Source: Clostridia bacterium
Lineage (GTDB): Bacteria > Bacillota > Clostridia > Oscillospirales > Acutalibacteraceae
Assembly: GCA_900771185.1 (NCBI GenBank)
Contig: CAAGND010000082.1
Span: 1-5,199 of the forward strand
Length of the DNA stretch: 5,199 nt
Direction: 5' to 3'
Below, in pieces: positions 1 to 5,107 of the stretch (its first letter is position 1; every line of letters begins with the position of its first letter). Made by a program: the position numbers and the translations under genes. The notes beneath the pieces are model-generated. The model had not been told where the DNA came from and ran no database searches. It saw only the letters and a list, made by a program, of their open reading frames with translations.

Positions 1-231
1 ATAAAGCATTTCAAAGTCGAAATAAACGGAACGAGAGGTTTTGAAAGCGCTCAGGTGACCTCGGGCGGTGCCAACATCAATGAATTCCACAGTCAGACGC
101 TCATGTCAAAGCTTGTTCCGTCGCTCTGGTGCGCAGGTGAAATCCTTGATGTTGACGGCGGCTGCGGAGGATTTAACCTTCAGTGGGCATGGTCCTCCGG
201 GCTGACAGCCGGAGAGGAAATGGCAAAGTAA
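1..231 (+). CDS. HI0933/YhiN-family flavoprotein, C-terminal fragment (5' end outside window)
   Basis: This is the last 76 residues of a gene that begins before the window; frame 1 stays open from base 1 to the TAA at 229-231. The translation contains GEILDVDGGCGGFNLQWAWS (residues 47-66 of the fragment) followed by SGLTAGEEMAK. That is the characteristic C-terminal FAD-binding segment of the HI0933/YhiN (COG2081) family, which includes proteins annotated as aminoacetone oxidase family FAD-binding enzymes. The earlier stretch TSGGANINEF also fits this family. These are soluble cytoplasmic flavoproteins whose physiological substrate is generally not established. The next gene starts 21 bases downstream on the same strand, so co-transcription is likely. 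The family call is firm from the C-terminal motif; the reaction is unknown, and the catalytic and Rossmann N-terminal parts cannot be seen here. Confidence 0.9.
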   Translation: MKHFKVEINGTRGFESAQVTSGGANINEFHSQTLMSKLVPSLWCAGEILDVDGGCGGFNLQWAWSSGLTAGEEMAK

Positions 232-252
232 TCTTATCAACGGAGAAATAAT

Positions 253-1854
253 ATGCTTAAAATCAGTCAAATAAAGCTGCCTCTTACGGCAGATGAAAAC
301 GATTTGCGACGGGCAGCGGGTAAAGCTCTTCGCCTTGACGAGAATCGTATACGCTCACTCAGAATCACGAAAAAGGCGGTCGATTCGCGCAAAAAAGATA
401 ATATTTTCTTTGTATATAACGTTGAAGTTGATGTTGACGGAGATGAGCAGGCTGTTCTGCGCCGATGCGGTTCTGATGTTGATGTTGTAAAGCCGTTTAA
501 CTTTACCCCTCCGAAAATGCGCAGGACAAGCGAACTGCCGCCCGTAATCGTCGGATTCGGACCTGCCGGAATGTTTGCCGGGCTGGTTCTTGCCCGTGCC
601 GGTCTGAAACCGCTGATAATCGAGAGAGGCTCGCATATAGAGGACAGGCAAAAGGATGTTCTCAGCTTCTGGAGCAGCCGCCGTCTGAATCCCGAATCCA
701 ACGTGCAGTTCGGCGAGGGCGGCGCCGGAACCTTCTCTGACGGCAAACTGACAACCGGTATAAAAGATCCGCTGTGCCGCATTGTTATCGATGAACTGGC
801 TCTTCACGGCGCTCCGGAGGAGATACGCTGGTCGGCAAAGCCCCATATAGGTACGGACAGGCTGGCTGAGGTTGTCCGCTCCATTCGTGAGGAGATAATA
901 TCGCTCGGCGGTAAAATTATTTTCAACTGTAAAATGACCGATATCATTGTCGCTAACGGATATATTCACGGAATAAAAATCAAAAGTGACGGCTGCGAGA
1001 AGGATTTTCAGACAGATACCGTTCTGCTCTGCACCGGACATTCCGCGCGAGACACTGTTGAAACTCTCTACAACCGCGGTGTTCGCATGATGCAGAAGCC
1101 CTTTTCGGTCGGCGCGAGAATTGAACACCCAAGGGAGTTCATAGACAAGGCTCAGTACGGTGATTTTGCGGGGCATCCCGCACTCGGCGCCGCTGACTAC
1201 AAGCTCGCCTGTCATCCGGAGCATGGCCGCGGAGCCTACACCTTCTGCATGTGCCCGGGAGGCACTGTCGTCAACGCCTCCTCCGAGGAGGGCGGAATAG
1301 TTGTCAACGGCATGAGTGAATACGGACGTGATGCGGAGAACTCCAACAGTGCTCTGCTGGTCGGCATAGAGCCGGAGAATTTCGGCAGCGACCATCCGCT
1401 TGCGGGAATAGAGCTGCAGAGAAAAATAGAGCGTGCCGCTTTTGAGGCGGGCGGCAGGGACTACACAGCACCCGCGCAGCTTGTGGGGGACTTTCTCGCA
1501 GACAGACCGTCCGTGAGGCTCGGCGGAGTCAGACCGAGTTGTCCGACCGGGGTTGCGCTCGGAGATATAAGAAAAATTCTGCCCAAAAAGGTCACGGACA
1601 CCTATGCGCAAGCACTGTTAAAAATGGACAGGATGCTCTGCGGATTTGCGATGCCGGAAGCCGTTTTCACCGCACCTGAAACACGCAGTTCATCTCCGGT
1701 TCGAATTCTCAGGGACGAGATATATCAGTCAAATATACGGGGACTTTACCCATGCGGAGAAGGAGCCGGCTATGCCGGCGGCATAGTCTCCGCCGCGGTT
1801 GACGGCATGAGATGCGCTTATGCGGTCATGGCGGATGAAAACGACGAATGGTAA
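253..1854 (+). CDS. FAD-dependent dehydrogenase-like protein (COG2509 type), function unknown
   Basis: This complete 533-residue protein is a cytoplasmic flavoprotein with no signal peptide or membrane segment. Residues 1-90 form a small N-terminal domain (MLKISQIKLPLTADE...), followed by a Rossmann dinucleotide fold with GFGPAG at 101-106 and an acidic residue after the second strand (E124 in LIIERG) to hold the FAD ribose. Further conserved stretches are GEGGAGTFSDGKL at 154-166, CPGG at 334-337, PETRSSSPVRI at 475-485 and a C-terminal FAD-contacting segment, GLYPCGEGAGYAGGIVSA, at 497-514. This set is typical of uncharacterised FAD-dependent dehydrogenases of COG2509, and the length is normal for them. 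The ATG at 253 follows GGAG at 242-245 with a 7-base spacer. The preceding gene encodes another flavoprotein and ends 21 bases upstream, suggesting one transcript. The downstream protease operon is convergent. The FAD-protein call is secure; substrate and electron acceptor cannot be inferred. It is rich in cysteine (C175, C226, C260, C320, C332, C334, C430, C463, C501, C521), but no CxxC metal or disulfide motif is obvious. Confidence 0.93.
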   Translation: MLKISQIKLPLTADENDLRRAAGKALRLDENRIRSLRITKKAVDSRKKDNIFFVYNVEVDVDGDEQAVLRRCGSDVDVVKPFNFTPPKMRRTSELPPVIVGFGPAGMFAGLVLARAGLKPLIIERGSHIEDRQKDVLSFWSSRRLNPESNVQFGEGGAGTFSDGKLTTGIKDPLCRIVIDELALHGAPEEIRWSAKPHIGTDRLAEVVRSIREEIISLGGKIIFNCKMTDIIVANGYIHGIKIKSDGCEKDFQTDTVLLCTGHSARDTVETLYNRGVRMMQKPFSVGARIEHPREFIDKAQYGDFAGHPALGAADYKLACHPEHGRGAYTFCMCPGGTVVNASSEEGGIVVNGMSEYGRDAENSNSALLVGIEPENFGSDHPLAGIELQRKIERAAFEAGGRDYTAPAQLVGDFLADRPSVRLGGVRPSCPTGVALGDIRKILPKKVTDTYAQALLKMDRMLCGFAMPEAVFTAPETRSSSPVRILRDEIYQSNIRGLYPCGEGAGYAGGIVSAAVDGMRCAYAVMADENDEW

Positions 1855-1865
1855 ATATGACAAAA

Positions 1866-1920
1866 ATATCTGCTCTGCTAACTTCGTTTTTTGATTTTTT
1901 TATTTTTCATCAGCAGATAT
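1866..1920 (-). terminator. Possible weak intrinsic terminator of the M23/M50 operon
   Basis: A perfect 9-base inverted repeat pairs 1912-1920 (AGCAGATAT on the plus strand) with 1866-1874 (ATATCTGCT). In the minus-strand transcript the second arm runs straight into about four U residues (1865-1862). The loop is 37 bases, A-rich and far longer than usual, and the structure overlaps the last 43 bases of the M50 gene. It is the only terminator-like structure at the convergent gene end, where just 23 bases separate the two stops. It is a marginal call; the long loop argues against it. Confidence 0.22.
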
Positions 1921-2495
1921 GCCGCTATATATACGCAGACCAGCAGAAGCGTAAAATTATATCCGCTGTTTTTCAGCACGGCAATGCCGCACAGGGTGAG
2001 CGGAACAAGTGTGACAATGGAAACTATGTCAATGATTTTTTCCGTGCGCTGTTCATCAAATCTGATGAGCAGCGCATTTTTCAATGCTCTGCCGCCGTCG
2101 AGAGGCTCAACCGGTATCATATTGAAAATTCCGGCGCAGAGGTTGAGAGCAACCGCTCCCGAAAGATAATCGGCATTTCTCGCCCGGCAGAGCACAAAAA
2201 ATATAAGAGCCAGCACAAAATTCACTGCAGGCCCTGCAAGAGCCGCCGCCGTTTCCTCCTTATAAGAGAGCGGCGCGGCGCTTTTTTCTATTCTCATTCC
2301 GAAGGCGCCCAACTCCACACGGTCAGGCGGGGCTGACATGGCAAAAAGACACAGCAGATGCCCTGTTTCATGAAGTATGCAGCATATCAGAGCTGTGACG
2401 GCGGTTGCGCTCTCATCAAGCAAAAGCATCAGCGAAAGGACTGCGGCAAACGGGAACCCGATATGAAAGACGGTTTTTCCTATTTTAAACTGCAT
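1878..2495 (-). CDS. M50 site-2 protease family protein, SpoIVFB-like
   Basis: This 205-residue polytopic membrane protein has the hallmarks of intramembrane zinc metalloproteases. HETGH is at residues 42-46 (zinc ligands H42 and H46, catalytic E43) inside a hydrophobic helix. GPAVNF at 88-93 is followed by NMIPVEPLDGG at 125-135, with D133 as the third zinc ligand. The spacing is close to that of Bacillus SpoIVFB (HExxH near residue 43, Asp near 137). Further hydrophobic segments lie at about 12-26, 32-52, 83-103, 112-128, 156-174 and 181-196, and the C-terminus is very basic (KNKKIKKRS). At 205 residues it has no room for the C-terminal CBS domain of Bacillus SpoIVFB. The start is the ATG at 2495-2493, which shares its A with the stop of the M23 gene (TGATG) and has GGAGG at 2504-2500; an in-frame start at 2522 would lie inside the M23 gene without that support. 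By analogy it would cleave a membrane-tethered substrate such as a pro-sigma factor, which is inference. Family certain, sporulation role plausible. Confidence 0.9.
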   Translation of the reverse strand: MQFKIGKTVFHIGFPFAAVLSLMLLLDESATAVTALICCILHETGHLLCLFAMSAPPDRVELGAFGMRIEKSAAPLSYKEETAAALAGPAVNFVLALIFFVLCRARNADYLSGAVALNLCAGIFNMIPVEPLDGGRALKNALLIRFDEQRTEKIIDIVSIVTLVPLTLCGIAVLKNSGYNFTLLLVCVYIAAYLLMKNKKIKKRS

Positions 2496-3316
2496 CAGAC
2501 CTCCATGCCGTAGAGCAGCCACTCGGGATTAAGTTTCTTGCCGCCTATGCGCACCTCGAAATGCAGATGAGCACCGGTTGACATACCCGTTGAGCCGACA
2601 AGGGCTATTGTTTCACCCTGCCGTATCACGGCGCCATCCGGCGCCAGTATCTCAGAGCAGTGGCAATAGAAGGTATCCAGACCTCCCGCGTGGGAGAGGC
2701 GGATATACTTGCCCGCGACATCGTTTTCCCCGCTCTCCTCGACTTTGCCGTAGAAAGCGGCGGCTATCGGCGTGCCCTCGTCACAGGCTATGTCAAGTCC
2801 AGTATGAATCGATATTTCTCCCGTGAACGGATCCTCACGCCAGCCGAAGGGCGAGCTTATCCTGCCCTCAACAGGCATTGCCGCGCTGACGGTGGTGTAA
2901 TACGGCGAAAAGCTTACGGAATCTGGCTTTACCCTTCCGGACTCTGCATTGCCCATGCCGTCCGGAATTTCGGTCGTGCTGTCAGTCTGCGGCTCAGTCA
3001 CCTTCTCTCCGGCGGACTCAAATATGAAGCCTGCCGCATCTTTGAGCTCCGCCCACACTTCTTTGACACTCATATCACGCTCCATTATCCGATTATATCC
3101 CGTTTTGAGCTGATTGAAGCCGTCCGGCGACATCTTTCCGACAAGCATTAAAAGGCCCAACAAAGCCGCGCAAAAAACAACTTGAACGAGCGTTATTTTC
3201 AGAAATGTATCTCCCTTGCGCTCTTTTTTCACTTTTTGTCCTGTTGAAAGTCCGTTCTGTGATCTGTATTCCTCCCGCGTGCGCCTCTCCCGCTCAAAGC
3301 TTATATCCTCGTCCAT
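2495..3316 (-). CDS. Membrane-anchored M23 (LytM-type) peptidase, SpoIVFA-like partner of the M50 protease
   Basis: This 273-residue protein has a charged cytoplasmic N-terminus (about 1-37, rich in E, R and K), one transmembrane helix at about 38-60 (FLKITLVQVVFCAALLGLLM), a polar linker with a T/E/D-rich stretch near 107-130, and a C-terminal M23 domain from about 148 to 268. The M23 zinc and catalytic residues are all present: H171 and D175 in HTGLD, H219 in YCHC, and H250 and H252 in GAHLHFE. It could therefore be an active glycyl-type endopeptidase on peptidoglycan, or a binding domain. Single-helix LytM proteins encoded directly before an M50 protease match the SpoIVFA-SpoIVFB arrangement, in which SpoIVFA anchors and regulates the intramembrane protease in the forespore outer membrane. 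The pairing is seen here; the role is inferred. The start is the ATG at 3316-3314, with AGGCGGTG at 3330-3323 six bases upstream. A GTG at 3325-3323, three codons earlier, falls within that ribosome-binding site and is unlikely to be used. A generic cell-wall hydrolase is the alternative reading. Confidence 0.9.
   Translation of the reverse strand: MDEDISFERERRTREEYRSQNGLSTGQKVKKERKGDTFLKITLVQVVFCAALLGLLMLVGKMSPDGFNQLKTGYNRIMERDMSVKEVWAELKDAAGFIFESAGEKVTEPQTDSTTEIPDGMGNAESGRVKPDSVSFSPYYTTVSAAMPVEGRISSPFGWREDPFTGEISIHTGLDIACDEGTPIAAAFYGKVEESGENDVAGKYIRLSHAGGLDTFYCHCSEILAPDGAVIRQGETIALVGSTGMSTGAHLHFEVRIGGKKLNPEWLLYGMEV
2500..2504 (-). promoter_or_regulatory. Shine-Dalgarno site that decides the M50 start
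   Basis: Read on the minus strand, GGAGG lies four bases before the ATG at 2495-2493 and within the last codons of the M23 gene. With the TGATG stop/start overlap, it indicates translational coupling and favours the ATG at 2495 over the longer in-frame start at 2522. Confidence 0.75.
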
Positions 3317-3322
3317 TTTCCG

Positions 3323-3330
3323 CACCGCCT
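3323..3330 (-). promoter_or_regulatory. Shine-Dalgarno site that decides the M23 start
   Basis: Minus-strand AGGCGGTG matches the ideal AGGAGGTG at seven of eight positions and sits six bases before the ATG at 3316-3314. It contains the upstream in-frame GTG (3325-3323), so choosing the longer reading frame would consume the ribosome-binding site. Confidence 0.7.
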
Positions 3331-3367
3331 TTAAAAAGTCTGATAAATGTTTATGCGGGAGAGCATG

Positions 3368-3395
3368 GAGATATGAAGATAGGTGTTAGATATTA
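3368..3395 (-). promoter_or_regulatory. Speculative sigma-E-like promoter for the M23/M50 operon
   Basis: On the minus strand, TAATATC (3395-3389) and CATATCTC (3375-3368) are separated by 13 bases. They resemble the sporulation sigma-E elements (an ATATT-like -35 and a CATACANT-like -10, usually 14-15 apart), with several mismatches. The putative start would lie about 45 bases before the M23 ATG. The Bacillus spoIVF operon is sigma-E dependent, which is why this was looked for. The sequence is AT-rich and repetitive, so a chance match is quite possible, and no convincing sigma-A promoter was found instead. Confidence 0.2.
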
Positions 3396-3413
3396 GGGGT
3401 TAGGCTTTAGGAT
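3379..3413. repeat. Telomere-like heptanucleotide tandem repeat (TTAGNNN)
   Basis: Five consecutive 7-base units read ATAGGTG, TTAGATA, TTAGGGG, TTAGGCT and TTAGGAT, so TTAG recurs at exactly 3386, 3393, 3400 and 3407. The first unit is degenerate and the phase is lost after 3413. The tract is non-coding, lies between the M23 gene start and the ABC operon terminator, and forms the left part of a larger inverted-repeat region. Short tandem heptamers are known intergenic elements in some bacteria (for example cyanobacterial STRR sequences); whether this belongs to a dispersed family cannot be told from one copy. Confidence 0.6.
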
Positions 3414-3464
3414 TAATCGGTCTACGGATTAGAAGATGTTTATCTTCTTACATTTAATATCTAA
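3386..3464. repeat. Nested inverted repeat in the intergenic spacer
   Basis: A perfect 10-base outer repeat pairs TTAGATATTA (3386-3395) with TAATATCTAA (3455-3464), and G-T pairs can extend it on both sides. Inside it is a compact hairpin, AGAAGAT-GTTT-ATCTTCT (3431-3448), with a seven-base perfect stem and a four-base loop. Neither has a T-run suitable for termination. The element overlaps the TTAG heptamer tract. It may be a small palindromic repeat or simply AT-rich spacer DNA; no terminal target-site duplication or transposase is visible. Confidence 0.45.
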
Positions 3465-3503
3465 TGGCTGTTAGACATCTCATCCGTCACGGCTGAGTCC
3501 GCT

Positions 3504-3550
3504 GAAAAAGAAAAAATCTGCCATTCCTCACTGTTGTCGGAATGGCAGAT
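3504..3550 (-). terminator. Intrinsic terminator of the amino-acid ABC operon
   Basis: On the minus strand, a perfect 12-base-pair stem (ATCTGCCATTCC at 3550-3539 with GGAATGGCAGAT at 3527-3516) encloses an 11-base loop. It is followed immediately by six T residues, one C and five more T residues (3515-3504). It begins eight bases after the ATPase stop codon at 3558, an ideal position. It would also insulate the divergent-side spacer and the protease operon from read-through. Confidence 0.93.
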
Positions 3551-3557
3551 GCTGTTT

Positions 3558-4343
3558 TCAAATTTCCGTATAGCCTGCGATAAAGGCTTTTGTGCGTTCG
3601 GATTTGGGGTTGTCGAACACCTCCTCGGGTGTGCCCTCCTCCTCAATAACGCCGTTGTCCATGAATATGATTCTGTCTGCCGCCTCACGTGCAAACGCCA
3701 TCTCATGGGTGACGATAACCATTGTCATCTTCTCCGCGGCAAGCCCTTTGATTACTTTGAGTATCTCTCCGGTAAGCTCCGGGTCGAGTGCGCTTGTCGG
3801 CTCGTCAAAGAAAAGAATTTTCGGATTGAGAGCCATAGCTCTCGCTATTGATACACGCTGCTGCTGACCGCCCGAAAGCTCGCAGGGATAGTTATCCGCT
3901 TTGTTTTCAAGCCCCACTTTTTTGAGCAGTGACATGCCCAACTCATCGATTTCACTGTATATCGCCTTGCGGTTTTTCTTGAAATCGGGGCGGCTCTTGG
4001 CATTGGCTTTTGCCGCAAGGGTGACATTCTCCAAGGCCGTATACTGCGGGAACAGATTAAACGACTGGAACACAAGCCCGATTTTAAGCTGATTCTCGCG
4101 TTTCTGCTCGGCTGTCAGCTTCTGAGTATTTTCGCCGTCAAAAATAGTGCTGCCGTCAACAGTTATTGAGCCGCTGTCCGCAGTCTCAAGCATATTTATA
4201 CAGCGCAGAAGCGTCGTTTTTCCGCTGCCTGAGGATCCTATAACAGCGAGGACACTCTTCTCCTCAAGAGAAAAGCTGATGCCCTTGAGCACCTCCGTTG
4301 AGCCGAAGGATTTTTTCAGATCTTTCACTTCAAGAATAGCCAT
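3558..4343 (-). CDS. Polar amino-acid ABC transporter, ATP-binding protein (GlnQ/HisP type)
   Basis: This complete 261-residue cytoplasmic ATPase powers amino-acid uptake by docking onto the permease encoded just upstream. All nucleotide-binding elements are intact: Walker A GSSGSGKT at 36-43, Q-loop Q93 in VFQSFNLFPQ, signature LSGGQ at 156-160, Walker B ILFFDE at 176-181 with catalytic E181, D-loop SALD at 184-187 and the switch H213 in THE. The VFQSFNLFP and EEGTPEEVF segments are typical of the polar amino-acid (3.A.1.3) class. It is some 20 residues longer than the usual 240 because of a charged stretch between the Q-loop and the signature (about 114-138) and a slightly long loop before the Q-loop. 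The ATG at 4343 follows AGGGG (4354-4350) by six bases. The permease stop is only two bases upstream, so the two are translationally coupled. An excellent terminator follows the gene. The transported amino acid cannot be deduced. Confidence 0.95.
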   Translation of the reverse strand: MAILEVKDLKKSFGSTEVLKGISFSLEEKSVLAVIGSSGSGKTTLLRCINMLETADSGSITVDGSTIFDGENTQKLTAEQKRENQLKIGLVFQSFNLFPQYTALENVTLAAKANAKSRPDFKKNRKAIYSEIDELGMSLLKKVGLENKADNYPCELSGGQQQRVSIARAMALNPKILFFDEPTSALDPELTGEILKVIKGLAAEKMTMVIVTHEMAFAREAADRIIFMDNGVIEEEGTPEEVFDNPKSERTKAFIAGYTEI

Positions 4344-4345
4344 TT

Positions 4346-4999
4346 TTAACCCCTGTAATAATCAAGTTTCTTTTCAAGTTTATTGAACAGTATAGTGAGC
4401 ACGCCGCAAAAAATCAGATAGAAAATGCCTGTATAGAACAGCGGCCAAAGCAGGCCATAGACATTTACTATATCCTGCGCCGCCATAATCAGCTCGCCGA
4501 CCGCAATAACACGGGCAAGCGAGGTGTCCTTGACAAGCGTGATTATCTCATTGCTCATCGGGGCGACAATGCGTTTGATAACCTGGAAAAGAACGACCTT
4601 GAAAAAGGTCTGAGACCTTGTGAGCCCGAGCACCTGCCCCGCCTCATACTGACCGACCGGTATGCTCTCAATTCCGCCCCGGTATATCTCTGAGAAATAA
4701 GCGGCGTAATTGATAATGAAGGCTATGATTACCGCCGCCAGCCGTGACTTGAACGGCGTGCCGAAAAGCAGACCCGGCACATAGAACACGACCATCACCT
4801 GAAGCATGAGAGGTGTGCCTCTGATAGCCCAGACAAACGCCCGTGTTATCAGCCTTATAGGTTTGAAACGGCTCATGGAGCCGAAAGCTATCGGCAATCC
4901 GAGCGGTATTCCCGCCGCGAGGGTGACAAAAAATATTATCAGCGTATATTTGAAGCCCTCAAGAAGCTGTGCGTTGACGCCGAAAAAATCGATGGACAT
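4346..4999 (-). CDS. Polar amino-acid ABC transporter, permease protein (HisM/GlnP type)
   Basis: This 217-residue inner-membrane protein belongs to the His/Glu/Gln/Arg permease family. RGTPL is at 60-64, a family signature. The cytoplasmic EAA loop that contacts the ATPase runs from about 104 to 139, with E119, A120 and G125 in EAGQVLGLT. KDTSL is at 157-161, another family hallmark. Hydrophobic segments lie at about 16-38, 52-80, 86-105, 162-178 and 182-207, consistent with five helices, and the length is normal. As the only permease here it would act as a homodimer. The chosen ATG at 4999-4997 has AGAGGA eight bases upstream. The longer in-frame start at 5053 would add 18 residues not seen in the family and would begin in the loop of a stem-loop. 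It follows the binding-protein gene by 108 bases and overlaps the ribosome-binding site of the ATPase gene. Confidence 0.94.
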   Translation of the reverse strand: MSIDFFGVNAQLLEGFKYTLIIFFVTLAAGIPLGLPIAFGSMSRFKPIRLITRAFVWAIRGTPLMLQVMVVFYVPGLLFGTPFKSRLAAVIIAFIINYAAYFSEIYRGGIESIPVGQYEAGQVLGLTRSQTFFKVVLFQVIKRIVAPMSNEIITLVKDTSLARVIAVGELIMAAQDIVNVYGLLWPLFYTGIFYLIFCGVLTILFNKLEKKLDYYRG

Positions 5000-5007
5000 A
5001 TTTTCAT

Positions 5008-5013
5008 TCCTCT
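5008..5013 (-). promoter_or_regulatory. Shine-Dalgarno site that decides the permease start
   Basis: Minus-strand AGAGGA (5013-5008) lies eight bases before the ATG at 4999-4997, which opens MSIDFFG, a typical permease N-terminus. No comparable site precedes the in-frame ATG at 5053, whose codon lies in the hairpin loop at 5052-5056. Confidence 0.7.
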
Positions 5014-5027
5014 GTGAGCATATTTTT

Positions 5028-5056
5028 ATTATACAGCTCAAGTCCCGCCGCATAAA
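5028..5056 (-). promoter_or_regulatory. Possible internal promoter before the permease gene
   Basis: A perfect TATAAT lies at 5033-5028 on the minus strand. Seventeen bases upstream is TTTATG (5056-5051), only a weak -35 match, in the loop and first stem base of the intercistronic hairpin. Transcripts would start near 5020 with a short leader containing the permease ribosome-binding site. The local AT richness makes a chance -10 match possible. Confidence 0.25.
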
Positions 5057-5069
5057 GCGGCAGGACTTG
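5039..5069 (-). promoter_or_regulatory. Intercistronic stem-loop between binding-protein and permease genes
   Basis: In the minus-strand RNA, 13 consecutive pairs form between 5069-5057 and 5051-5039 around a five-base loop (UUUAU). All are Watson-Crick except one G-U at 5062/5046, which would be a C-A mismatch on the plus strand, so the RNA is made from the minus strand. No T-run follows (AGCTGTATAAT instead), so it is not a standard terminator. Hairpins in this position in binding-protein operons commonly protect the upstream message or partly attenuate transcription, giving more binding protein than membrane components. That role is inferred here. Confidence 0.75.
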
Positions 5070-5107
5070 GGATGATTTATTATTGTAATTCAGGGTCGTT
5101 CGCGGAT

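Noticed and set aside
355..1611. 418-codon open frame on the minus strand antisense to the FAD gene
   Set aside because: It lies wholly inside a gene with clear FAD motifs, its translation shows no recognisable domain, and long antisense frames are common opposite well-biased coding sequence.
1848..2336. 162-codon plus-strand open frame overlapping the FAD gene end and the M50 gene
   Set aside because: It is the complement of the M50 gene with its HETGH and LDGG motifs; its translation is low in hydrophobic order and has no domain.
2496..2522. Upstream in-frame start that would add nine residues to the M50 protein
   Set aside because: The TGATG overlap and the GGAGG at 2504-2500 support the ATG at 2495 instead.
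2660..3151. 163-codon plus-strand open frame opposite the M23 gene
   Set aside because: It is a shadow of the M23 domain coding region, with no recognisable motif and no supporting context.
3317..3557. Possible small RNA gene, riboswitch or insertion element in the spacer
   Set aside because: I found no riboswitch-like conserved core, no tRNA-like fold and no transposase remnant; the hairpins and heptamers are reported as repeats only.
3534..3851. Plus-strand open frame beginning in the terminator and running opposite the ATPase gene
   Set aside because: Its start lies in the terminator stem-loop and the rest is antisense to the signature and Walker B region of a clear ABC ATPase.
5000..5053. 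Upstream in-frame start that would add 18 residues to the permease
   Set aside because: It begins in the hairpin loop without a good ribosome-binding site, and the added residues do not fit the family's N-terminus.
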